Shown piece after piece: positions 51,905 through 59,987 of a stretch of 64,000 nucleotides of DNA. Made by a program: the position numbers and the translations under genes. The DNA is taken from assembly GCA_022843905.1 (NCBI GenBank), contig JALHMT010000025.1:1-64000 (forward strand), in the 5' to 3' direction. Under the pieces are notes generated by a model. That model was not told the DNA's origin. It saw only the letters and a list, made by a program, of their open reading frames with translations, and did no database searches. The DNA is from Rubrivivax sp. GTDB lineage: Bacteria; Pseudomonadota; Gammaproteobacteria; Burkholderiales; Burkholderiaceae_C. Within the stretch, counting starts at the first letter, position 1. Every line of letters begins with the position of its first letter.

Positions 51905-52460
51905 ACGGGATCTCCTTGAACGACTGGATGTGGACGCGCCCGCCGGCGTACTGGAACTGCGCCAGGTACGAACGCGTTTCGGGATCGGTGACGTCGGCGC
52001 CGTTGATCTGACGCCGAAGGCGGCCGGTGACGACCACGGACTGCTTCGCCTCGTCGGCAGCGAGTTGCTGCACCAGGAAGAAGGTCGCGGCGTTGTTGCT
52101 GCGCAGCCGCTCGGCCTCGATGTCCATCTTGGTCTTCATGGCCGCGTGCTGATCCGGCGCGACCCAGTTCAGCAGCACGTTCTTCTTCCAGTCGACTGTC
52201 GTCGGCGTGACGTCCAGGACCAGCCAGGCGACGTAGCTGGCCATCTCCTCGAGGTACTCGCGGCTGGCCTTCTCCTTGGTGACCCAGAAGGTCCGGTCGA
52301 TGTTGGGCGGCACGATGACCGTCCGGTCCGAGCCGACGATGCTGACGATCACCACGAGGCACAGGAGCACGCTGAGCGACAGTGCACCCACGATGGCGCT
52401 GAGGACTCGATTGGCCCGGCGTTGCGCGCGCAGGTCGTTCTGGTGCTGGGCAAAGTCCAT
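51840..52460 (-). CDS. traE: TraE, VirB5-like pilus assembly protein
   Basis: The 206-residue protein has an N-terminal transmembrane helix (about 22-42, LSAIVGALSLSVLLCLVVIV) and a periplasmic domain, as in TraE of F-type systems (WVTKEKASREYLEEM, TPTTVDWKKN). It stabilises pilus assembly. The last 65 bases lie inside traK, implying that translation of traK starts within traE's 3' end. Confidence 0.9.
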   Translation of the reverse strand: MDFAQHQNDLRAQRRANRVLSAIVGALSLSVLLCLVVIVSIVGSDRTVIVPPNIDRTFWVTKEKASREYLEEMASYVAWLVLDVTPTTVDWKKNVLLNWVAPDQHAAMKTKMDIEAERLRSNNAATFFLVQQLAADEAKQSVVVTGRLRRQINGADVTDPETRSYLAQFQYAGGRVHIQSFKEIPYAQAGQQVRVGAADPNGAPAR

Positions 52461-52478
52461 GGCGTGGTCCTGCGGGGT

Positions 52479-52778
52479 TCAGCCGACCATGCGTCGGATG
52501 TGCGACGGCGGGGTCGCGCGCATGGCGGTGGCGGGGTTGGTGGGCAAGGCCCAGTACGCCCAATGCATCGCGAAGGCCGGGTGCTTGTCGGCCTTGGTGC
52601 GAGAGATCCACCGGCTGAGGAAGAAGCCGGCGCCGGCGCAGAGCACGAAGCCCCACTTGGTGCCGGACATCCAGCCGAGGAACAGAAAGAAGACGAAGGG
52701 GAAGGCGACGTCGGCATCCCAGAAGCCGAGCTTCCACTGGTCGTCCAGGCGTCGAGGGATGTAGGTGTCCGACTGCAT
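52479..52778 (-). CDS. traL: TraL, pilus assembly membrane protein
   Basis: The 99-residue protein begins with YIPRRLDDQWKLGFWDADV, the TraL signature, followed by two membrane segments (about residues 24-55). GGAGAAAGGGGAA lies before the ATG. It lies 18 bases from traE and 36 from traA, the order of F and SXT. Confidence 0.9.
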   Translation of the reverse strand: MQSDTYIPRRLDDQWKLGFWDADVAFPFVFFLFLGWMSGTKWGFVLCAGAGFFLSRWISRTKADKHPAFAMHWAYWALPTNPATAMRATPPSHIRRMVG

Positions 52779-52814
52779 GGCGCTTCCCCTTTCTCCGTCG
52801 TGCTGCCGACCGGC

Positions 52815-53162
52815 TCAGATGACCGCACCCAGGATTGCGCCGGCGATGGTCAGCCCGACCGCGCCGAAGATCGCCATGCCCAGGTAGAACAGAACGGGCC
52901 CGAAGTTGCGCAGGGCGGCCAGGCTGATGAAGGCGACCACGAAGCCGACGAAGCCGACGAGCGCCTTGACGCCCGGCGCCAAGGCGGCCAGCTGCGCCAA
53001 CGCGGCCGCGAGCGGACCGGCGATGCCGGTGAAGGCCACCAGGTCCAGCGCATGGCTGGGGGCCACGGACATGAGGCCGGTGATGAAGGTGAGGAACAGG
53101 CCGATGCCCAGCATCACCTTGCGCGAAGGGAGGGCCAGGGTCGGTGCGACGGTTGCATGCAT
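52815..53162 (-). CDS. traA: TraA-like conjugative pilin
   Basis: The 115-residue product has a basic N-terminus, a signal-peptide-like hydrophobic segment with an Ala-x-Ala-like site (SHA/LDL at about 38-43), and a mature part of two hydrophobic helices (about 48-70 and 76-110) joined by a short loop. This is the layout of F-type propilin. The start at 53162 with GGAGA upstream is preferred. The S26 peptidase and TrbC/TraW are the expected processing and assembly partners. Confidence 0.8.
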   Translation of the reverse strand: MHATVAPTLALPSRKVMLGIGLFLTFITGLMSVAPSHALDLVAFTGIAGPLAAALAQLAALAPGVKALVGFVGFVVAFISLAALRNFGPVLFYLGMAIFGAVGLTIAGAILGAVI

Positions 53163-53189
53163 TGCGTTCTCCAAGAGAAGGTGGTGAGT

Positions 53190-53504
53190 TCAGGGAGTCG
53201 GGCGGACGCTGCCGAAGGAGGCAATGGCCCGTTGCACGATTCGCTCGGCGCCGAGCTCTAGTGCCAGCTCGACGCACGCGTCGGCGAGATAGCTGAGGTC
53301 GATGACCGGATCCCTCGTGGATTTCTGGATGCGCCGCAGCTCGGCAAAGCTCTCGCTCCGGACGATGGTTGCCTTCCATCCAGGGCGGGGCTTGCGCCGT
53401 TGCTGCGGGGATGCGGCCGACGAGGCGTCCGCGGCCGGGTCAACGGCTGCGAGCGCAGGGTCGGCGGGAGGGGTGCGCGCGGGTCGTGCGACGGGTCGAT
53501 CCAT
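53190..53504 (-). CDS. small basic protein in the tra operon
   Basis: The 104-residue protein has a Pro/Ala-rich N-terminal half. In its second half, RSESFAELRRIQKSTRD and SYLADACVELALELGAERIV look like a small helical DNA- or protein-binding unit. The ATG overlaps the stop of the OmpA-like gene (ATGA), so it is translated in that operon. I cannot assign a function; a ribbon-helix-helix-like role is possible but not shown. Confidence 0.55.
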   Translation of the reverse strand: MDRPVARPARTPPADPALAAVDPAADASSAASPQQRRKPRPGWKATIVRSESFAELRRIQKSTRDPVIDLSYLADACVELALELGAERIVQRAIASFGSVRPTP

Positions 53505-54223
53505 CACATCACTCCCATGCTCGTGAAGACGACTTCGACCCGGCGGTTTCGGCTGCGGCCGCTCTCGTCGTCGTTGGACGCGACGAAGCAGCATCGCCCC
53601 TTCGCGTCGATGGCAATCACGTTCGGCAGGCCGGGCACGGCGTCGCGGATGAAGTTGCGCACCGCAAGTGCACGCGCCAGCGCGAGCCGCTGGTTGACCT
53701 CGTCGGGACCGACGCTGTCAGTGCGACCGGAGATGACGATGCGGTCGGACTCGCGCGCCAGGCGCAGCGATCGGCGAAGCGTTTGCCGCGACTCCGCCGT
53801 GAGGGCAGCGGACCCGAACGGGAACGTCAGCAGGATGTGCGTGTCCGACGGGTCGGCCCGTGGCGCGCTCGCCGGCGCCGCCGCCGCGCGGGGTGGGGCC
53901 AGCGGCGATGGCTCGGCCGCTGCTGCGGCAGCGACTCCGTGGCTGGACAGGTCCGTGGCCGTGGCAGCAACCGGCAGTGCTGCGGGACCGGGCAGAGTCT
54001 TGGGCGTGAGCGTGGGGCACGCCGGCTCCACGCACGCGGCGAAGTAGGCGTTCTGGCCGAAGCTCAGCTGCACGATGCGAAGCGGCGCAGGTCGCGCCGG
54101 CGCCGTCGCTGCCTGTGCCTGGGCCTCGTGCGCGCGGGGCGGGAAGGAGCACGACGCGGTGGCGGCCACGAGCGCGACGGCGAAGCCGCACGCCACCGCG
54201 ATTCGGGTGAGGCGCAGGTTCAT
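53504..54223 (-). CDS. OmpA/MotB-type peptidoglycan-binding protein
   Basis: The 239-residue protein has a signal peptide with a possible lipid-attachment Cys (about residue 25). An Ala/Pro-rich linker (about 30-130) leads to a C-terminal OmpA domain, in which SGRTDSVGPDEVNQRLALAR matches the peptidoglycan-binding motif. It would tether the secretion apparatus or outer membrane to the cell wall. It overlaps the transglycosylase gene and the 104-residue gene by 4 and 1 bases. Confidence 0.85.
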   Translation of the reverse strand: MNLRLTRIAVACGFAVALVAATASCSFPPRAHEAQAQAATAPARPAPLRIVQLSFGQNAYFAACVEPACPTLTPKTLPGPAALPVAATATDLSSHGVAAAAAAEPSPLAPPRAAAAPASAPRADPSDTHILLTFPFGSAALTAESRQTLRRSLRLARESDRIVISGRTDSVGPDEVNQRLALARALAVRNFIRDAVPGLPNVIAIDAKGRCCFVASNDDESGRSRNRRVEVVFTSMGVM

Positions 54224-54783
54224 GGAGTGACCCTTGCAGAGAGAATGAGCGGCGCCTGGGCGGCCGCCGCGACTGGCGCACCGGCAGATCTCGGTGGGGC
54301 AGGGGGCTGCGCGCGATGACCGGCAACTTGACCCGGCAGGCGCCGGTACACCCGCCAGGCGTACGTCGATCGCGCTGCGCGGCAGGCGTTGTCCTTGAAC
54401 TGGGTGCAGGCGGCGTTGTAGGCGCCGACGGAGTCCCAATTCACGCCCAGGCGCGAGAACTGTTCGGCCAGCAGCCAGGCGCCGACCATGATGTTGGTGC
54501 AGGGCTCGTAGAGGTCCCGCTCGCTGATGCCGAAGCGCGCCAGGGTGGGCAGGTGCGAGCTGTTGATCTGCATGAGCCCGATGTCGTAGCTCTTCGTGCG
54601 CGCCCGGTGCGTGAGATTCACGGCAGCCGGGTTGAGGTCCGACTCGGCCCGGGCCACGGCGTAGAGCAATTGCGGCGCGACGCCGTAGCGCGCCCCGGCG
54701 TCCTCCCAACAGGCATGCCCGACGCCCTGGACGAGGAGGGCCATCAGGCCTACCGTGAGTTCAAGCGTGTGGGAGCGCCGCAT
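54220..54783 (-). CDS. lytic transglycosylase of the conjugation system
   Basis: The 187-residue protein has a signal peptide (about 1-24) and an SLT domain with the catalytic Glu47 (ARAESDLNP) and IGLMQIN (about 68-74), the family's second motif. Such enzymes cut peptidoglycan to admit the secretion channel (VirB1-type). The C-terminal about 40 residues are Pro/Ala-rich. It starts 3 bases before the stop of the preceding gene. Confidence 0.9.
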   Translation of the reverse strand: MRRSHTLELTVGLMALLVQGVGHACWEDAGARYGVAPQLLYAVARAESDLNPAAVNLTHRARTKSYDIGLMQINSSHLPTLARFGISERDLYEPCTNIMVGAWLLAEQFSRLGVNWDSVGAYNAACTQFKDNACRAARSTYAWRVYRRLPGQVAGHRAQPPAPPRSAGAPVAAAAQAPLILSARVTP

Positions 54784-54786
54784 GGT

Positions 54787-55245
54787 TCAGCCCCGCTGAT
54801 CCGCATCTGCCGCGGCGCGGGCCGCACAGTTGAGGCGCGCCTGGGTCAGGACCCGACGAACGGAGTCGTGCTCCGCACGCACAACCGCAACGCAGCCCGT
54901 CGCGATCGCGTCGAGCTCGAACTTGGGATTCGGGTGCGAGTTCCAGGCCGCCCGGTGCTCCCGAAGCAGTTCATCGAACTGGCGGCGCCAGACGTGGCAC
55001 GAGCGGCGCGGGGCCTTGGGATCGCGGGCTCCGAGTTCGGTCCCGAGAAACAGCTGGAGTCGGGCCAGACTTTCGGTGCGGGAAAGGACCAGCTCGATGC
55101 AGGCGGAGAGCAGGTCGGGGAAGCGGAAGGTCGGTGACTGGTTGGCGTGACTCGCGTAGACGCTGTGCAACCAGTCGTGCTCGTGCATCCACACACGCGT
55201 CATCACGATGGCCGGAGGCTGTGCGGCGACGATGGTGTGCGGCAT
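54787..55245 (-). CDS. hypothetical protein at the head of the transfer operon
   Basis: This is a 152-residue protein with no recognised family. It is helical with Cys-containing segments, and its core has VWMHEHDWLHSVYASH and FPDLLSACIELVLSRT. It could be a DNA-binding or membrane-associated protein, but no membrane span is clear. The ATG at 55245 has GAGG 8 bases upstream. Upstream sit the motif copy 3 and the hairpin, so it is the first gene of the unit that leads through the transglycosylase, OmpA and pilin genes to the channel genes. Confidence 0.6.
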   Translation of the reverse strand: MPHTIVAAQPPAIVMTRVWMHEHDWLHSVYASHANQSPTFRFPDLLSACIELVLSRTESLARLQLFLGTELGARDPKAPRRSCHVWRRQFDELLREHRAAWNSHPNPKFELDAIATGCVAVVRAEHDSVRRVLTQARLNCAARAAADADQRG

Positions 55246-55354
55246 CGATGAACCTCGTTGATGAGCGACTTCGGTGTGCATTTGCAGGGCCCTGATGAGG
55301 TCCACGACATGCGAAACCTCTGGTCGACAGCGTAGGAAGCAAATCGATGTCGCT

Positions 55355-55385
55355 CAACTCGAAACGCGGCATCAAGTCCCCCGAC
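55355..55385 (-). promoter_or_regulatory. conserved motif, copy 3
   Basis: On the plus strand it begins CAACTCGAAACGCGGCATC and continues AAGTCCCCCGAC. Relative to copies 1 and 2 the CTCGAAA and TCCCCC blocks are kept with the same 12-base interval. Towards the gene, TACGCT (55329-55334) is a -10-like hexamer 20 bases from the motif's CGAGTTG end. Predicted start of transcription is near 55322, about 77 bases before the ATG at 55245. Confidence 0.65.
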
Positions 55386-55432
55386 TTTTTGACCGTCGAT
55401 TCGGTCTCTCGCCACCCAATGTGCGCAAACGA

Positions 55433-55458
55433 AGCGGCCCGCACGAGGGCGGGCCGCT
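55433..55458 (-). terminator. GC-rich hairpin after the traI-traD unit
   Basis: AGCGGCCCGC (55433-55442) and GCGGGCCGCT (55449-55458) form a perfect 10-base-pair stem. It lies after the stop of the DUF4400 gene on the minus strand and before the next promoter. There is no T-tract directly after it, so an intrinsic terminator is likely weak; attenuation or transcript protection is equally possible. Confidence 0.45.
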
Positions 55459-55481
55459 GTGTTCGGATCGCTGTGCGCGAT

Positions 55482-56105
55482 TCAGCGAATCAGGTGGTAG
55501 TTCGCGATCGCGCGGCTCAACATGAAGAGCATGAGCAGCAGCGCGCCGATTGTGTACAGCGGACTCACGGTGAATGGCAGAAACAGGGCGACGAGCACGA
55601 GCGAGAGCAGGGCGATGCCCGCCGTGGCGCTCGCGGTATAGAGCTCGGCGCTGTGGTCCGCGAACTCGCGGGCCCGAACGCTGCGCACCGCGAACCCGTC
55701 GATGGCGCACACGCCCATGAACACCAGCAGCAGCGGCAACACATGCAGCAGTGTTGCGGCGCGCAGCGTGGCCAGTGTGAAAAGGGCGTCCACGGACTTG
55801 AAGTAGGGCGATGAGAACAGGCGCGTGCTCATCTGTCCGAATTCGGTGGCTATGGCGGTGTTGATTCCGGGGCCTGCTACCTGCACCGTTTCGGGTGGCG
55901 GAGAAGAGACGTTCACGCCATTCGCCTGGAATGACAGCATGCGCTCGAGGATTCGGTCCGCGGCCTCACTGCCCCAGAGCGTCGTGTTGAGTTCATGCTC
56001 GGCCCTGACGGTCTGCATCAGGCGATCCGGCGGCACGGCCGAAGGGATGTAGAGCACCAGTGCGAGCACGCAGCCCAGGGCCGCGATCCAGACGATGCGG
56101 ATCAT
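55482..56105 (-). CDS. DUF4400 family membrane protein
   Basis: The 207-residue protein has an N-terminal transmembrane helix (about 4-22) and further segments near about 115-135 and 162-185, the layout of the DUF4400 proteins that follow traD in SXT-type and PFGI-1-type elements (PFL_4697 family). The ATG overlaps the traD stop (ATGA). Its function in conjugation is unknown; it may support the coupling protein. Confidence 0.8.
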   Translation of the reverse strand: MIRIVWIAALGCVLALVLYIPSAVPPDRLMQTVRAEHELNTTLWGSEAADRILERMLSFQANGVNVSSPPPETVQVAGPGINTAIATEFGQMSTRLFSSPYFKSVDALFTLATLRAATLLHVLPLLLVFMGVCAIDGFAVRSVRAREFADHSAELYTASATAGIALLSLVLVALFLPFTVSPLYTIGALLLMLFMLSRAIANYHLIR

Positions 56106-58012
56106 GGCTGCGCCCCTGTGGTGCGCGCAGCGGCGCGGTCGAAGTCAGGGTTCAGGATCGGGAAGCGGCCTTTGATGAGCCGGCCGCCCGACACCTGGGC
56201 GAAGTACTGCAGGTTTGGCAGCTTGCCCAGCATGTCCGCGGGAATGCGCTCTTCCATCGCGTCGGTGATCTGGACTGAGCGACCGCTGCTCCAGTCACCA
56301 AGGTGCGTGTCGGCGCCGAGGTTGCGGCCCACCCGCATGGTGTGGATGCCTGTCTTGCCGAAGGTCTCGACCACGAAGTCCTGGGTCGGGCGATCCTTCG
56401 TGCGCAGGGCGAAGAGGTTGTTGAGGTTGCCCAGCGCCATGCGGGCAGCATCCTCCGAGCCCAGGCGGTTGGCCAGGTCCGCCAGGGTCTGCATCGCGCA
56501 GATCGAGTGGATGCCGCCTTCGGCACCTTTGTTCAGGATCTCGATCAGGGGCTTGTTGATGACGTTGGAGACCTCGTCGACCACCAGCGTGATGCGGCCC
56601 TGGATGTCCAGGTTGTAGCGCATGCCGGCCCGCGCAGCCATGTCCGCCAGGGCCAGTGCGCCGATCGCGGACGCCACGGACGGATCGGGCAGCGAATCCA
56701 GACACATGTACAGCACATGGCGGCCGCGCTCGATCTTCTCGAAGTTCATGATCGGCCGCGTGTCATCGAGGTCGAAGGGATCCGGGGACAGGCTCTTTCC
56801 GAGATCGCCCGAGGTGAGCATGGACAGGATGGGGAGCAGGCTGGCCGTGATCTTCTGGTAGTGCTCGCGGTTGTGGCGGAACACGCGGATCTGGTCGTCG
56901 ATCACGCGCTCGTGCTGGTTCTGCGGGACCTGCTGCTCGTAGTAGGTGACGTACGCGATCAGCTGTGTGCTGGTGACCTCGGAGGGCCGCCGCAACTGCC
57001 CGCGGCTCGCCTCTTGCAGCAGCTTTCGCATTTCCACCGAGTCGCGCCAGCCTCGCGGCAGGATGCGATCGAAGAAGTGAGTGAGGGAGGCCTCCAGCAC
57101 AGGCTCCACGCCGCCGGCGACGTACTTGATGAGCTTGACCAGGTTGGGCCGGTCCTCCAGGCTGACCAGCCCCTGGACCACGACGTTGACGGCGTCCCAC
57201 CCGAAGGCACTGAAGGTCCCGTCCTTGTCGGCCGGCATGATCGATTGAAGGCGGCTCGCGATCTCGGTGGGCTTCTGCCAGTTGAAGGTGAAGTCGAGGC
57301 GGACGCCGACTTCCGGGAAGGCCGGGTGAAACTCGAGGAAGGTGTCGGGCTGGCGATAGTCCTCGCACGCGCGCTGGACGACGCGCTTGAGCCGGCGGCT
57401 ATTCTTGGGGTCGATGAACACGACGACGTCGCCGCGCTTGATGGCCTGGGTCAGCAGCGTGGCCAGTGCGACGCCCTTGCCGGCCTGTGTGGTGCCCACC
57501 AGCAGGGTGCCGCCTTCGAAGTTCTGCAGCGGTCGGTACAGCGGCTGTTCCTTGGGTTCCACGCCGTGGATGAAGGGCATGCCGATCTCCGCATCGGGCT
57601 GCGGATCGACGGTGTAGCCCAGCAGCGAGAGCAGCGAGGGCGGCAGCGTGTACTCCTTGTAGTCGATCTTGGCCAACTCGTAGAGGCGCTGGGAGTGCAG
57701 CGGCTGCCATTCGAAGCCGAAGCCGAGAAACACCATACCCGGATCGGGCGTGAGCTGGCCGAGGCGTCGTGTGGTGATGACCTGCATCGCCCGTCCGGAC
57801 AGCGAGGCCCGCACCGTCAGGACCCGCGTGGCCTGACGGGCCCGCACGATCATCATCAGCATCGCGAATGCCGAGAGCGTCAGAGCGAACGGTGTGAACA
57901 GCGCCCGTGAGCCAGTGATGTAGACGAAGTACAGAAGGCCGAGCAGCCAGGCCGCGGCAGCCCAGGCCTCGTAGGCGGGCCGCCATGGCATTTCGTAGGG
58001 CCGAACAAGCAT
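56102..58012 (-). CDS. traD: TraD coupling protein (SXT type)
   Basis: The 636-residue ATPase has two N-terminal membrane segments (about 17-33 and 38-55), a Walker A GTTQAGKG (173-180) and Walker B ITLVVDE. It matches SXT_TraD-type coupling proteins. It delivers the relaxosome to the channel by ATP-driven pumping. It starts 9 bases after traI and overlaps the DUF4400 gene by 4 bases. Confidence 0.95.
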   Translation of the reverse strand: MLVRPYEMPWRPAYEAWAAAAWLLGLLYFVYITGSRALFTPFALTLSAFAMLMMIVRARQATRVLTVRASLSGRAMQVITTRRLGQLTPDPGMVFLGFGFEWQPLHSQRLYELAKIDYKEYTLPPSLLSLLGYTVDPQPDAEIGMPFIHGVEPKEQPLYRPLQNFEGGTLLVGTTQAGKGVALATLLTQAIKRGDVVVFIDPKNSRRLKRVVQRACEDYRQPDTFLEFHPAFPEVGVRLDFTFNWQKPTEIASRLQSIMPADKDGTFSAFGWDAVNVVVQGLVSLEDRPNLVKLIKYVAGGVEPVLEASLTHFFDRILPRGWRDSVEMRKLLQEASRGQLRRPSEVTSTQLIAYVTYYEQQVPQNQHERVIDDQIRVFRHNREHYQKITASLLPILSMLTSGDLGKSLSPDPFDLDDTRPIMNFEKIERGRHVLYMCLDSLPDPSVASAIGALALADMAARAGMRYNLDIQGRITLVVDEVSNVINKPLIEILNKGAEGGIHSICAMQTLADLANRLGSEDAARMALGNLNNLFALRTKDRPTQDFVVETFGKTGIHTMRVGRNLGADTHLGDWSSGRSVQITDAMEERIPADMLGKLPNLQYFAQVSGGRLIKGRFPILNPDFDRAAARTTGAQP

Positions 58013-58021
58013 GGCGTCACC

Positions 58022-59857
58022 TCAGGTGGGTGTGTGGAAGTCTGTCGGGTTGAGACCCTCGATGTGAGCTGGCTTCACGATCACGCCCGCCTGCTCCTGG
58101 CCGCCGATGTCGTGCTGGTAGGTCCTGGGCCGGCGGTCCTTGGTGCCGACGAGCATGTCCACGTCGACCAGGGCGCGCAGGGCAACGCTCACGTCGATGC
58201 TGTTGGCCTTGAAGTGCGAGAGCGGCACGAAGACGCCCGAAGCGACGGTGACCGCGATCGCCGTTCTCGCGTCGGCGTTCATCGTCGCGATCGCGTCCTG
58301 CAGCGCCTGGCGGACCTGGGGGACCAGGCGCAGCGGTGCCTTCAGGGCGAACCGCCGCGACGGTGCGACCGACGCGGGTTGTGCCGGGATGGGCTCCGGT
58401 GGGACGTCCGCCTCGCTCGGCGGCGCGGGCGACGGCTCGAAGTCGAGTGCGCCTTGCGCGTCCGGTGGCGGCATGGGTGGTTCAGCCTGCCCGGTGACGT
58501 CCTCAGGCGCCGACCGTGGCGTCGCCGTGGCGGCCCGCGGGCTGACTACCCCTGCCATTGGCGTCGCCAACGCGGGGGTCGTTGGCGGCGGCACAGCCGC
58601 GATGTTGGCGTTTGTGGCGCCCGCGGTGCGGGATGGGGCAGTGGCCGCGCGCGCAATCAAGGGCTGTGCGAGGGCATCGACAGGCCTCGTCTGCCCGGTC
58701 AGGAGGATGTCGGGCGACACCAGGCGGATCGCTTCGATCGTCGCCGAACTCCCGGGGGGCAGGATGCTCCAGCAAGCCTGACCGTCGGGCGGTGCGATGA
58801 GCACCCCGGCAGCGGTGAGGATCTCGACGATCGTCTCCGGCGCCTTGGGGATGCCACGAAGCTCGTCGTCTTCGAGGACCTTGCGGATCTCGGCGGCAGC
58901 GTTGGGCCAGACGATGAAGAGCCCGTCAGCGCCGAGCCAGACGCGCGAGCGCTCGGTGTTGGGCGACCAGGCCGGATGGGCCGCAACGAGGTGGCGCATC
59001 GCATCCAGCAGGTAGCGCTCGATGTGCGCGCCAAGGATCGGCCTGCCGTATCGATGCGCACTGGCCGCAAGGTCGCGGTCGATGACGAGCGCCGCCGCCC
59101 GCTTGACGAGTTCGATCAGGATGCTTTGCTCGTGCAGCAGCGGAATGCCGGTCATCGAGGCGAGCATCTGCGGCACCACGACGTGGTTGGCTTCGGCGAG
59201 ATGCTGCATCGCTTCCGGCGACACGATGTGGGGGAGTGCGAACAGGCCCAGGCCACGGCTATCCGCCGCATTGGCGATCCAGCGCACGAAGAAGCGACGC
59301 GCCTTGCGGCGTTCGAGCCAGACCGTCAGGGGCACCAGGTAGGCGGGCCATTCGTTGCCCTGCTCATCGGTGACCGTGGCATGGCTGAGCGTGCGGTGTA
59401 GTTCGCTGCACAGGCCGGCAAGGAAAGTCGCCTGTCGCCAGCGCGGCTCGAGTTCCTTGCGCACGGTGATGGTGGCCCGGCCGGAGACGATGTGCGCGTC
59501 GGTGCCTTGCAGCGCGTAGAAGGCCACCTCCAGGCCAAGTCGAAAGAGCCCGCCTGCGGAGCAGAAGAAGTTGTCGGCTGTCGCGGGCAGCAGGTTGACG
59601 TAGGAGGCGTAGCGCCGGATGGGCGCGACGATGTCGCGTTCGAAGGTCTCGGCGTCGCATCCGTAGCAGTACTTGAAGCGCTGGAGGAACTCGGCTTCGG
59701 ACGCGATCAACTCATCGACTGTCGAGGCGCCGATGCCGGGGTCCACGGAGGGATGCCCCGCGCTTGCGAGCGGCGCGGCGAGACCGCCGGGTTCGGTCCG
59801 CGGTGAGGGGTCGCCGCGAAGCCGCTGGCGGCTTTGAAAGAGATCGAGCAGGCCCAT
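58022..59857 (-). CDS. traI: TraI_2-type relaxase-like protein with altered metal motifs
   Basis: The 611-residue protein matches the TraI_2 (MOBH-type) family. The N-terminal domain holds SAGGLFRLGLE (100-110) and LCSELHRTLSH (149-159), and a separate C-terminal TraI_2_C domain holds MNADARTAIAVTVASG and VPLSHFKANSIDVS. The family's metal-binding His (HHxxxxGG...H and HD) are not in the expected positions: Phe and Leu replace the histidines before and after GGLF, and SE replaces HD. The ATG at 59857 is preferred because the predicted -10 box of copy 2 (59886-59891) would place transcription near 59879, downstream of the ATG at 59890. Confidence 0.85.
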   Translation of the reverse strand: MGLLDLFQSRQRLRGDPSPRTEPGGLAAPLASAGHPSVDPGIGASTVDELIASEAEFLQRFKYCYGCDAETFERDIVAPIRRYASYVNLLPATADNFFCSAGGLFRLGLEVAFYALQGTDAHIVSGRATITVRKELEPRWRQATFLAGLCSELHRTLSHATVTDEQGNEWPAYLVPLTVWLERRKARRFFVRWIANAADSRGLGLFALPHIVSPEAMQHLAEANHVVVPQMLASMTGIPLLHEQSILIELVKRAAALVIDRDLAASAHRYGRPILGAHIERYLLDAMRHLVAAHPAWSPNTERSRVWLGADGLFIVWPNAAAEIRKVLEDDELRGIPKAPETIVEILTAAGVLIAPPDGQACWSILPPGSSATIEAIRLVSPDILLTGQTRPVDALAQPLIARAATAPSRTAGATNANIAAVPPPTTPALATPMAGVVSPRAATATPRSAPEDVTGQAEPPMPPPDAQGALDFEPSPAPPSEADVPPEPIPAQPASVAPSRRFALKAPLRLVPQVRQALQDAIATMNADARTAIAVTVASGVFVPLSHFKANSIDVSVALRALVDVDMLVGTKDRRPRTYQHDIGGQEQAGVIVKPAHIEGLNPTDFHTPT

Positions 59858-59912
59858 GGTCCACGCCACGTCATGTGTTGCGGCGATCATCCGGCCGGAG
59901 GTGCGGGCGCTT

Positions 59913-59947
59913 CAACTCGAAAGGCCGGTCGTACTCCCCCCGGAAAC
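59913..59947 (-). promoter_or_regulatory. conserved motif, copy 2 (traI promoter)
   Basis: The plus-strand sequence begins CAACTCGAAAGGCCGGTCGT and continues ACTCCCCCCGGAAAC. It is the best match to copies 1 and 3. On the minus strand, GATGAT (59886-59891) follows 21 bases after the CTTTCGAGTTG end, a -10-like site with transcription near 59879 and a leader of about 22 bases to the ATG at 59857. Confidence 0.65.
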
Positions 59948-59987
59948 ACGCCGTCGGTCGGCTCCTCGCGCGGATCGGGTCCTCAGG

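Noticed and set aside
59858-59890. ATG start at 59890 for TraI
   Set aside because: The predicted -10 box of the traI promoter (59886-59891) overlaps this ATG, so it would not be on the message; 59857 fits both promoter and protein.
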